From NCBI GenBank assembly GCA_947445495.1, contig CANFEI010000022.1:1-9629 (forward strand): a stretch of DNA of 9,629 nucleotides, given 5' to 3'. Shown piece after piece: positions 1 through 6,020 of this stretch. Every line of letters starts with the position of its first letter. The stretch's first letter is position 1. The notes below the pieces were generated by a model, which did no database searches, had not been told where the DNA came from, and saw only the letters and a program-made list of their open reading frames with translations. The DNA is from Alcaligenaceae bacterium. Its GTDB lineage: Bacteria > Pseudomonadota > Gammaproteobacteria > Burkholderiales > Burkholderiaceae. A program made the position numbers and the translations under genes.

Positions 1-79
1 GCAGGATGGTGATGTGGTGATCGTGATGGGCGCTGGTTCGATCAGCAAGGTGCCGGAACAGTTGGGGAGGCTACGATGA
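1..79 (+). CDS. murC: UDP-N-acetylmuramate--L-alanine ligase, C-terminal end only
   Basis: Only the last 25 codons and the TGA stop are in the window; the first base belongs to a codon cut by the edge. The visible tail reads QDGDVVIVMGAGSI followed by SKVPEQLGRLR. The DGD-V--MGAGSI pattern is the typical C-terminal end of Mur ligases of the MurC type, which add L-Ala to UDP-MurNAc in the cytoplasm. The stop overlaps the ddl start as ATGA, the usual translationally coupled murC-ddl junction of dcw clusters. The fragment is short, so identity rests on this motif plus position directly before ddl. Confidence 0.85.
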   Translation, partial: QDGDVVIVMGAGSISKVPEQLGRLR

Positions 80-1023
80 CGCATGCGATGGGGCGTGTCG
101 GTGTGCTCTACGGCGGCAATTCTGCTGAGCGTGAAGTGTCGATCATGTCTGGTACGGGTGTGCATGCGGCCTTGGTCAGTCAAGGTGTCGATGCGCAGCT
201 GTTTGATACGGGCACTCGCAGCTTAGGGGAATTGGCCGACGCTAAATTTGATCGAGTATTCATTGCCCTGCACGGTCGATTCGGTGAGGACGGAACCATC
301 CAAGGTGCTCTCGAGTTGCTGGGGCTCCCGTATACCGGTAGCGGACCCATGGCATCCAGTCTCGCGATGGACAAAATCATGACTAAGCGAGTCTGGCTTG
401 AAGCAGGTCTTCCGACGCCTGACTATGCTGTACTGCTCGATGAGCGGGGCGTCACGGCTGCGGTCGAGCGCTTGGGTTTGCCGCTCATGATGAAGGCACC
501 ACACGAAGGTTCGACACTTGGCATCGTCAAGGCCACGCATAAAGAGGATGCCCTCAGTGCTTATCGTCATGCGGCGCAGTACGACGACGTCGTCTTGGCA
601 GAGCAGTTCATTTCCGGTCGTGAACTAACGGTCGCGATTTTGGGTGGTGGCGAGTCAGCGCGCGCCTTGCCTCTTGTTGAAATTGTGGCGCCAGATGGTA
701 ACTACGACTACCAACACAAATATTTTTCTGACGACACCCGTTATTTGTGCCCTGCCCCAGTTGACCCTGCTCTTGCTGCGCAGATCGCGCAAATGAGTGT
801 TCAGGCCTACCGGGCGCTTGGTTGTGAAGGATGGGGGCGTGCAGATGTCATGCTTGATGCAGCCGGTAAGACGTGGTTGATTGAGTTGAATACCTCGCCG
901 GGAATGACGGGCCATTCGCTGGTGCCCATGGCAGCAAAAGCAGTAGGGTTGGATTATCCCAGTTTATGCATGCATATCTTGAGTGAGGCCCGCTGCAAAG
1001 TGGGTCGTCTCAAGCAAGAATAA
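76..1023 (+). CDS. ddl: D-alanine--D-alanine ligase (Ddl, DdlB type)
   Basis: This cytoplasmic ATP-grasp enzyme joins two D-alanines to give the dipeptide used by MurF in peptidoglycan precursor synthesis. The 315-residue product is close to the E. coli DdlB length. Visible landmarks are GGNSAEREVS (14-22, with the conserved Glu18), HGRFGEDG (66-73), the ATP-grasp loop HEGST (143-147), EQFISGRELTV (176-186), YDYQHKY (210-216), GRAD (254-257) and ELNTSPGMTGHS (270-281). Arg255, Asp257, Glu270, Asn272 and Ser281 match the metal and substrate residues of E. coli DdlB. The Tyr-containing YDY segment fits D-Ala-D-Ala rather than D-Ala-D-Lac specificity (family knowledge). The start at 76 has GGGGAGG (64-70) five bases upstream and overlaps the murC stop; ATG 88 is possible but less well placed. 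The lysine before the ATP loop sits in KAP instead of the more common KP. Confidence 0.96.
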   Translation: MTHAMGRVGVLYGGNSAEREVSIMSGTGVHAALVSQGVDAQLFDTGTRSLGELADAKFDRVFIALHGRFGEDGTIQGALELLGLPYTGSGPMASSLAMDKIMTKRVWLEAGLPTPDYAVLLDERGVTAAVERLGLPLMMKAPHEGSTLGIVKATHKEDALSAYRHAAQYDDVVLAEQFISGRELTVAILGGGESARALPLVEIVAPDGNYDYQHKYFSDDTRYLCPAPVDPALAAQIAQMSVQAYRALGCEGWGRADVMLDAAGKTWLIELNTSPGMTGHSLVPMAAKAVGLDYPSLCMHILSEARCKVGRLKQE

Positions 1024-1034
1024 CGGAGCCAGTT

Positions 1035-1841
1035 GTGTGGAACGAAGCTCGTACGATCAACCGCTTGGCCAACACCTTAATGGTGTTGGCAGTGCTAGCC
1101 ATGCTCGCAGGCGGTGTCTACTGGCTGATTCAGCGTCCGATATTTGCCTTGACTGCGATCGAGATCGAACCTGTACCGAACAGTACATTGAAGTACGTGA
1201 CCCCCGAGAATCTTCAGATGACGGTCGCCGGAAACTTGACGGGCAATTTCTTCACAATCGATTTACTAGAGACCCAAAGCATCTTCGAAGAGGCGCCCTG
1301 GGTCCGCTCTGCGACGGTTCGCCGAATCTGGCCCAACATGTTGCGCATCTCGATCGAAGAGCAACAACCCCTGGCGTTGTGGAACGACAATCAAATGATC
1401 AATACGTGGGGGCAAGCGTTTACTGCCAATCAAGGCGAGCTCGACGACGACACTCAACTTCCACAGTTCGAAGGGCCAGAAGGCAAAGAGCTGTTAGTCG
1501 TCAATCGTTATGCCGAGATGACGAGTTGGCTTGCTCCCTTGGGATTGAACGTGCGCAAGCTTTCTTTGAGCGATCGACTAGCGTGGGAAGCGACGCTCTC
1601 AAACGAGATGACGCTTGCCCTAGGCCGGGATCCAGGCGCCGATGCGCCGAACACCCTGGCTGGTATCCCGGGCGCTTTGCCGTTCGCTGCACGTATCCGA
1701 CGCTTTGTACAAGCCTGGCCAGAAGCCAGTCAAAAAACCGGTGGTCGTGCGGTGACGCATATCGACCTTCGCTATCCCAACGGCTTTGCATTAACGCTTG
1801 CTGCATTGCCAGAACCCACTCAACCTCAAAAGAAACGATAA
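1035..1841 (+). CDS. ftsQ: cell division protein FtsQ
   Basis: FtsQ is a bitopic inner-membrane divisome protein that links early cytoplasmic ring proteins to the FtsB/FtsL complex in the periplasm. The 268-residue product has a short cytoplasmic N-terminus, one membrane helix at about 13-32 (LANTLMVLAVLAMLAGGV), a POTRA domain at about 38-108 (including NFFTIDL and PWVRSATVRRIWPNMLRISIEE), and a beta domain with LPQFEGPEG (142-150) and the C-terminal DLRYPNGFAL (244-253). The start is GTG, chosen because ACGGAG (1023-1028) lies six bases upstream and no ATG gives a full membrane helix. It begins 11 nt after ddl. Residues 199-216 (roughly DPGADAPNTLAGIPGALP) form a Pro/Gly/Ala-rich segment where the E. 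coli protein is much shorter. A 288-codon open frame on the same strand overlaps this gene but looks like a shadow. Confidence 0.93.
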   Translation: MWNEARTINRLANTLMVLAVLAMLAGGVYWLIQRPIFALTAIEIEPVPNSTLKYVTPENLQMTVAGNLTGNFFTIDLLETQSIFEEAPWVRSATVRRIWPNMLRISIEEQQPLALWNDNQMINTWGQAFTANQGELDDDTQLPQFEGPEGKELLVVNRYAEMTSWLAPLGLNVRKLSLSDRLAWEATLSNEMTLALGRDPGADAPNTLAGIPGALPFAARIRRFVQAWPEASQKTGGRAVTHIDLRYPNGFALTLAALPEPTQPQKKR

Positions 1842-1845
1842 CGCC

Positions 1846-3072
1846 ATGACCCGTGACATCAAGGATCTAATCGTCGCCCTCGACATCGGCACCAGCAAAG
1901 TCGTTGCTGTGGTCGCAGAGATTTTGCCCGAGGGTCGCTTTGAAGTGCTCGGCCTCGGTCAGCACGAGTCGCGCGGCATGCGTAAAGGTGTTGTTGTCAA
2001 TATTGAAACGACCGTGAACTCGATTCAGCGTGCGTTGGAAGAAGCGGAGTTAATGGCGGACTGCAAGATTCGCGATGTGTATGCCGGTATCGCTGGCAGC
2101 CATATTCGCAGTTTTAACTCGAGCGGGATGGTGGCCGTTAAGGACAAGGAAGTGACGGCCGCAGACGTTGCCCGCGTGATTGAGACGGCAAAGGCCGTCA
2201 ATATTCCAACCGATCAACAGGTGCTGCACGTTTTGACGCAAGAGTTCATCGTCGATGGGCAGGAGGATATTCGCGAACCGATCGGGATGAGTGGCTTACG
2301 TCTAGAGGTAAAGGTGCACATCGTAACGGGTGCGGTCAGTGCTGCGCAGAACATCGTCAAGTGTGTGCGTCGTTGTGGGCTCGAAGTTCAAGATTTGATT
2401 TTGCAGCCCCTTGCATCGAGTTTAGCCTGCTTAACCGCTGATGAAAAAGAGCTCGGCGTGGTGTTGGTTGATATTGGTGGCGGGACCACCGATGTGGCGA
2501 TCTATACGGGCGGGGCAATTCGGCATACTGCCGTTTTGCCGATCGCAGGTGATCAGATAACAAGCGATATTGCGCAAATGCTTCGCACACCAACGCCCGA
2601 CGCAGAGGACATTAAGTTGAGGTTTGGAATTGCTAAGCAAGTACTGGCGGATCCAGATGAGACGGTTGAGGTGCCTGGATTAGGTGATCGAGGCCCGAGG
2701 CAGGTCAAGCGACAAGCGCTTGGCGCAGTGATTGAGCCGCGTGCCGAAGAGCTCTTTGGACTTGTGCAGCAAGTGATTCGTGAGTCGGGCTATGAAGATT
2801 TACTGTCATCTGGCGTTGTGCTGACAGGCGGTACATCGATGCTACCTGGCATGGTCGAGCTGGCCGAAGATGTTTTTCTCAAGCCCGTGCGCATGGCGGT
2901 TCCGGATTATGACGGTAGTTTGGCTGATGTGATGCGCAATCCGCGCTTCTCCACTGTGATGGGATTATTGGGTGAAGCGCGTATGCAGAGACTGCGCGGG
3001 CGTAAGGTCACGCAACAGGGTGGAAGTTTCAAAGCAATTTTGGCACGTATGAAAGAGTGGTTTATGCACTGA
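1846..3072 (+). CDS. ftsA: cell division protein FtsA
   Basis: FtsA is an actin-fold ATPase that tethers FtsZ filaments to the inner membrane and recruits later divisome proteins. The 408-residue product shows the phosphate-1 motif VALDIGTSK (10-18), the FtsA-specific 1C domain around 84-160, phosphate-2 VDIGGGTTDVAIY (208-220), the adenosine motif VVLTGGTSMLPG (324-335), and a C-terminal amphipathic membrane-targeting segment ending FKAILARMKEWFMH. An upstream in-frame ATG at 1798 would add 16 residues inside ftsQ. I prefer 1846 because MTRDIKDLIVALDIG matches the usual FtsA N-terminus. There is no good Shine-Dalgarno, only A-rich AAAAGAAA. The start lies 4 nt after the ftsQ stop, so translation is probably coupled to ftsQ. 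Confidence 0.96.
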   Translation: MTRDIKDLIVALDIGTSKVVAVVAEILPEGRFEVLGLGQHESRGMRKGVVVNIETTVNSIQRALEEAELMADCKIRDVYAGIAGSHIRSFNSSGMVAVKDKEVTAADVARVIETAKAVNIPTDQQVLHVLTQEFIVDGQEDIREPIGMSGLRLEVKVHIVTGAVSAAQNIVKCVRRCGLEVQDLILQPLASSLACLTADEKELGVVLVDIGGGTTDVAIYTGGAIRHTAVLPIAGDQITSDIAQMLRTPTPDAEDIKLRFGIAKQVLADPDETVEVPGLGDRGPRQVKRQALGAVIEPRAEELFGLVQQVIRESGYEDLLSSGVVLTGGTSMLPGMVELAEDVFLKPVRMAVPDYDGSLADVMRNPRFSTVMGLLGEARMQRLRGRKVTQQGGSFKAILARMKEWFMH

Positions 3073-3076
3073 TTTT

Positions 3077-3092
3077 GGTGCCCTCGGGCGCC
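3077..3092 (+). other. short hairpin just after ftsA
   Basis: GGTGCC (3077-3082) pairs with GGCGCC (3087-3092) through one T-G wobble, around the loop CTCG. It starts 4 nt after the ftsA stop and has no T-run behind it on either strand, so it does not look like an intrinsic terminator. It could be an mRNA stability or processing element between ftsA and ftsZ, or a chance GC-rich fold. Confidence 0.4.
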
Positions 3093-3136
3093 GAAAGGAT
3101 TGGGCTTCGTGATGGTTGCCCGATCTGATGGAGAGA

Positions 3137-3181
3137 CGTTTCAAACCCGGCGCGGACACAGTCGGCGGCGAGTTTGAAACG
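3137..3181 (+). repeat. 10-bp perfect inverted repeat in the ftsA-ftsZ gap
   Basis: CGTTTCAAAC (3137-3146) and GTTTGAAACG (3172-3181) are exact reverse complements around a 25-nt GC-rich spacer. Each arm is itself an interrupted palindrome of the form GTTT-N-AAAC. In RNA this would be a 10-bp stem; in DNA it could be a pair of protein-binding sites. No T-run follows, so a terminator is unlikely. The spacer contains GAC-ACA-GTC, which could form a small inner stem. The left arm can also pair with the ftsZ start region at 3250-3259. Confidence 0.7.
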
Positions 3182-3196
3182 ATTTCTAAGTAGTAG

Positions 3197-3225
3197 TTGG
3201 GGACTTTAGAAACGTTTATTAATTA
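3197..3225 (+). promoter_or_regulatory. possible ftsZ promoter with AAACGTTT palindrome
   Basis: TTGGGG (3197-3202) and TAATTA (3220-3225) are 17 bp apart in the AT-rich stretch before ftsZ, which would suit a weak sigma-70 promoter. The perfect 8-bp palindrome AAACGTTT (3210-3217) sits in the spacer, where a repressor could bind. Neither hexamer is close to consensus, and TATTAA at 3217-3222 is an alternative -10. An internal ftsZ promoter is common in other dcw clusters, but here it is inference. Confidence 0.25.
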
Positions 3226-3244
3226 AGACTTGAGGGAGTCAATC

Positions 3245-4411
3245 ATGATGTTTGAAATGTTAGATAGCGCAACTAAGGGCACGGTCATCAAGGTGGTCGG
3301 TGTCGGTGGTGCAGGCGGCAACGCTGTGGCCCATATGATCAAGTCCGGTGTGCAGGGTGTGGACTTCATTTGTTGCAATACCGATGCGCAAGCGTTGGCT
3401 GCAACCAATGCACCTGTGCAGATCCGTTTGGGTCGCAGTGGACTTGGCGCAGGTGCGAAACCTGATCAAGGTCGTGCGGCGGCCGAGCTGGCTCGCGAAG
3501 AAATTCGTTCGGCCTTAAACGGAGCCAACATGGTCTTCATTACCGCCGGCATGGGTGGCGGTACGGGAACCGGTGCGGGCCCCGTCGTTGCTGAGGTTGC
3601 CAAAGAGTTAGGCATTTTGACCGTTGGTGTGGTCACCAAGCCTTTTTCTTTCGAAGGCCAAAAGCGGATGAAGATGTCCGAAGAGGGTATTTCTGAGCTC
3701 TCTAAGTACGTTCATTCGTTGATCGTGGTGCTCAATGAGAACCTGTATGAATTGATGGACGAAGACGCAACACAGTCAGACTGCTTTAAGGCGGCGGACG
3801 ATGTGCTGCACAATGCTTGCGCCGGTATCGCTGAGATCATCAACGTTGAGGGCAACGTGAACGTTGACTTTGAAGACGTCAAGACGATCATGGGTGAGCA
3901 AGGTCAGGCAATGTTGGGTACTGCGGTTGCGTCCGGACCGGACCGAGCAAAACTGGCTGCAGAGCAAGCTGTTGCATGTCCGTTGTTAGAAGGTGTCGAC
4001 TTGAATGGTGCGCGTGGTGTGTTGGTCAATATTACGGCTAGCTCACAGCTCAAGATGAGAGAAACACGCGCAATCATGGACCACGTCAGCAGCTTTGCCT
4101 CTGCAGAGGCGACGGTCATTTTTGGTACGGCTTACGACGATTCGATGGGCGATAACTTGCGGGTCACGGTCGTGGCCACTGGTTTGGGCCGCGCGCAAAG
4201 CCGTCCGCACATTGTGTCGGACGTTGATACGGTCGAAATGCAGCGTACTGGGACGGACAATATGCCGATTGGACAGCAGCAGCAAGACTTTGCTGTGCCG
4301 TCGGTATTGCGTAATCCTCGCACCCAAGCATCGGCTCAGGTTCGTGCATTGGAAACCGCGGGTATGGAGCATTACGACATACCCGCTTTCCTGCGCCGCC
4401 AAGCCGACTAA
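3245..4411 (+). CDS. ftsZ: cell division GTPase FtsZ
   Basis: FtsZ is the tubulin homologue that polymerises with GTP into the cytoplasmic Z-ring. The 388-residue product shows GVGGAGGNAV (19-28), FICCNTDAQAL (41-51), the tubulin signature GGGTGTG (104-110), the T7 synergy loop NVDFEDVKTIM (206-216) with Asn206, Asp208 and Asp211 needed for GTP hydrolysis at the filament interface, a Gln-rich variable linker (about 318-372, containing QQQQ), and the conserved tail YDIPAFLRR (377-385) that binds FtsA and other partners. The start at 3245 is chosen because GAGGGAG (3232-3238) lies six bases upstream. The adjacent ATG 3248 is also possible, and TTG 3230 would overlap the ribosome binding site. 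It is last in the murC-ftsZ run and is followed by a strong terminator. Confidence 0.97.
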   Translation: MMFEMLDSATKGTVIKVVGVGGAGGNAVAHMIKSGVQGVDFICCNTDAQALAATNAPVQIRLGRSGLGAGAKPDQGRAAAELAREEIRSALNGANMVFITAGMGGGTGTGAGPVVAEVAKELGILTVGVVTKPFSFEGQKRMKMSEEGISELSKYVHSLIVVLNENLYELMDEDATQSDCFKAADDVLHNACAGIAEIINVEGNVNVDFEDVKTIMGEQGQAMLGTAVASGPDRAKLAAEQAVACPLLEGVDLNGARGVLVNITASSQLKMRETRAIMDHVSSFASAEATVIFGTAYDDSMGDNLRVTVVATGLGRAQSRPHIVSDVDTVEMQRTGTDNMPIGQQQQDFAVPSVLRNPRTQASAQVRALETAGMEHYDIPAFLRRQAD

Positions 4412-4434
4412 AGCCGCGCCGGTTGCTCCCTCGG

Positions 4435-4457
4435 CCAGCCCCCTGTCGGGGTGCTGG
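4435..4457 (+). other. GC-rich hairpin upstream of the ftsZ terminator
   Basis: CCAGC plus CCCC (4435-4443) pair with GGGG (4448-4451) and GCTGG (4453-4457) around the loop TGTC, with one bulged T at 4452. The hairpin ends one base before the terminator stem begins. Two stacked hairpins at the end of the ftsZ transcript could protect its 3' end from exonucleases; this role is inference. Confidence 0.55.
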
Positions 4458-4458
4458 T

Positions 4459-4499
4459 AGCACGCACGGGTTCTCCCCAGACCCGTGCGTGCTTTTGTT
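4459..4499 (+). terminator. intrinsic terminator after ftsZ
   Basis: A perfect 13-bp stem is formed by AGCACGCACGGGT (4459-4471) and ACCCGTGCGTGCT (4481-4493), with a 9-nt loop. It runs into TTTTGTT (4493-4499). The strong GC stem with a T-tract on the plus strand is a classic Rho-independent terminator. It lies 48 nt after the ftsZ stop and separates the division genes from the lpxC promoter. Confidence 0.93.
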
Positions 4500-4513
4500 C
4501 GTAATTTTGGGCA

Positions 4514-4550
4514 TTTTTTGCGCATTGTGCAGTGCGATGGTTGCAAAAAA
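4514..4550 (+). repeat. 8-bp inverted repeat upstream of lpxC
   Basis: TTTTTTGC (4514-4521) and GCAAAAAA (4543-4550) are exact reverse complements separated by 21 nt. The right arm runs into the A8 tract directly before the lpxC -10 box, so the repeat covers the -35 region and spacer of the proposed promoter. It may be a regulatory site or a by-product of two homopolymer tracts. Confidence 0.45.
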
Positions 4551-4559
4551 AAGTATAAT
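4531..4559 (+). promoter_or_regulatory. lpxC promoter with perfect -10 box
   Basis: TATAAT (4554-4559) is a perfect sigma-70 -10 hexamer, lying 32 nt upstream of the lpxC ATG. The base positions 17 bp further upstream read AGTGCG, a poor -35, and no TG extends the -10. The spacer contains an A8 tract (4545-4552), which could bend the DNA. A start site near 4566 would leave a leader of about 26 nt. The weak -35 suggests activator dependence or moderate strength. Confidence 0.65.
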
Positions 4560-4591
4560 TCGGCAAGTTTTCAAGAGACTAACCTGCCTAT

Positions 4592-5515
4592 ATGTTTCGC
4601 CAGCGCACCATCAAACAACTCGTAAAAACCACTGGGGTTGGCCTGCACTCCGGCCGACGGGTCGAACTCACCTTGCGGCCAGCTGCTCCTGATACGGGGA
4701 TTGTGTTTCACCGCATCGACTTGCCCGAGGTTGTCGATTTACCAGCTCAGGCTGGCATGGTCAAAGATACGCGCATGGCCTCTGTCCTCGGCCAAGGTGC
4801 GGCCCGCGTCTCGACTGTCGAACACCTGATGTCTGCCTTGGCCGGTTTGGGTATCGACAATCTGCACGTTGACCTCACAGCCGAGGAAGTACCCATCATG
4901 GATGGCAGCGCTGCTACGTTTGTGTACCTGTTGCGTTCGGCCGGCATTGAAGAGCAGGGCGTAGCCAAGCAGTTCCTGCGTGTTCTTAAGCCTATTGAAA
5001 TCCGTGAAGGGGAGGGTGATCAGGCTAAATGGGCACGCCTCGAGCCGCACGAAGGTTTTTCGTTGGCCTTTTCGATTGATTTTCATCATCCAGCGATTGA
5101 TTCAACTGCAAGTTTTGCCGAGATCGACTTTGCGACGCATTCCTATGTCAAAGAAATCGCACGTGCGCGAACCTTTGGCTTCGTGAACGAAGTCGAGGCT
5201 CTGCGCTCTGCGGGCTTGGCGCGTGGCGGAAGCCTCGATAACGCAATCGTCATGGATGAGTATCGCGTGTTAAACACGGATGGCCTGCGTTATGACGATG
5301 AGTTCGTCAAGCACAAGATTCTGGACGCGGTCGGCGATCTCTACTTAATTGGTAAGCCACTTGTCGCGCGTTATGTTGCCTGCAAGTCTGGGCATGCGAT
5401 TAACAATCAACTTGTTCGTGCCCTATTGGCTCAGCAAGATGCTTGGGAGTTAGTTACTTACTCTTCTGTGTCCGAGGCGCCTGCGGCGTTTCGTCAAGAG
5501 TGGAAGCTGGCTTGA
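4592..5515 (+). CDS. lpxC: UDP-3-O-acyl-N-acetylglucosamine deacetylase LpxC
   Basis: LpxC is the cytoplasmic zinc amidase that removes the acetyl group from UDP-3-O-acyl-GlcNAc, the committed step of lipid A synthesis. The 307-residue product matches the family length. Landmarks are the N-terminal [13 protein letters not shown] (16-28), [16 protein letters not shown] (75-90) with catalytic Glu77 and zinc ligand His78, MDGSA (103-107), [10 protein letters not shown] (165-174), ARTFGF (192-197), [16 protein letters not shown] (239-254) with zinc ligands His241 and Asp245, and [10 protein letters not shown] (265-274) with catalytic His268. The start [11 protein letters not shown] is the standard LpxC N-terminus, yet the leader has no close Shine-Dalgarno: AAGAGA (4573-4578) is 13 nt away. 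The last 62 bp overlap the convergent DciA-like gene. FtsH-mediated degradation controls LpxC in E. coli; nothing here shows whether that applies. Confidence 0.97.
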   Translation: MFRQRTIKQLVKTTGVGLHSGRRVELTLRPAAPDTGIVFHRIDLPEVVDLPAQAGMVKDTRMASVLGQGAARVSTVEHLMSALAGLGIDNLHVDLTAEEVPIMDGSAATFVYLLRSAGIEEQGVAKQFLRVLKPIEIREGEGDQAKWARLEPHEGFSLAFSIDFHHPAIDSTASFAEIDFATHSYVKEIARARTFGFVNEVEALRSAGLARGGSLDNAIVMDEYRVLNTDGLRYDDEFVKHKILDAVGDLYLIGKPLVARYVACKSGHAINNQLVRALLAQQDAWELVTYSSVSEAPAAFRQEWKLA

Positions 5516-6005
5516 CGCCCTGTTCTACCGGCTGGTGATGGGCCAGTAGTCTCGCCACCGCGTCAGCGATTGGGCCGGGCCTCAGCTTCCTGTTCAATTC
5601 TTCAAATGCTTGTAGGTCTTGTTGGTCCAAGGCGCGCGTTTCTTTTTCTGGTTTTTTCGTATCAGGGAGGCCGAGCCCGCCTTGAACGCGTAGCTTGATT
5701 TCATTGATATTCCAGCCAGAAGACTTCAAGTGAGTGGTTACTCTCGGTGCAATCTGGCGGAACTTTGCAGCAAAGGCGGCACTCGAAACCATGAGTGTCA
5801 AGGCGTGCGCCTCGAGTCTGATCACCTCAAAAGCGCCTCGCATCGCGGGCGGAATCGCGTCGCCGATTGCTGCCCTGAGTTTTAAGTGCAATTGCGCAGT
5901 GGCTAAGACGCTCGCAGCTTGCGAGTCATGACCAAGCCAGCCGATCAAATGGGCGCTGCCTGAGGGGGACGTGGAACGCGTCCTGCGGGGTGGGGGACTG
6001 GCCAT
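5454..6005 (-). CDS. dciA: DUF721 / DciA-like protein, probable DnaB helicase loader
   Basis: The 183-residue product resembles the DUF721 family, whose member DciA acts as the ancestral loader of the replicative helicase DnaB in bacteria lacking DnaC. A short basic Ser/Pro-rich N-terminus precedes a KH-like domain at about 19-108, including WLGHD (23-27), the strand-helix stretch [19 protein letters not shown] (69-87) and [11 protein letters not shown] (100-110). A Lys/Glu/Gln-rich, probably disordered tail with a helical patch (127-157) follows. The ATG at 6005 has no Shine-Dalgarno on the minus strand; TTG at residue 20 is an alternative start that would lose only the basic leader. The gene is convergent with lpxC (62-bp overlap, so its C-terminal tail is antisense to the LpxC C-terminus) and divergent from the M23 gene with 15 bp between start codons. 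The family call rests on overall pattern and location, so the symbol is tentative. Confidence 0.75.
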   Translation of the reverse strand: MASPPPRRTRSTSPSGSAHLIGWLGHDSQAASVLATAQLHLKLRAAIGDAIPPAMRGAFEVIRLEAHALTLMVSSAAFAAKFRQIAPRVTTHLKSSGWNINEIKLRVQGGLGLPDTKKPEKETRALDQQDLQAFEELNRKLRPGPIADAVARLLAHHQPVEQGVKPASTLDETPQAPRTQKSK

Positions 6006-6020
6006 AGGTAAAGGAAGTCG

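Noticed and set aside
983..1849. 288-codon plus-strand open frame overlapping all of ftsQ
   Set aside because: It is a shadow in another frame of ftsQ. It is rich in Arg/Ser/Cys with low-complexity basic character, has no recognisable motif, and ftsQ is clearly the real frame.
4043..4546. 167-codon minus-strand open frame antisense to the ftsZ 3' end and terminator
   Set aside because: It is antisense to a well-supported gene, crosses an intrinsic terminator and has no domain-like pattern.
4423..4692. 89-codon plus-strand frame from the ftsZ terminator into lpxC
   Set aside because: It would be read through the terminator stem and then out of frame through lpxC; there is no ribosome binding site and no motif.
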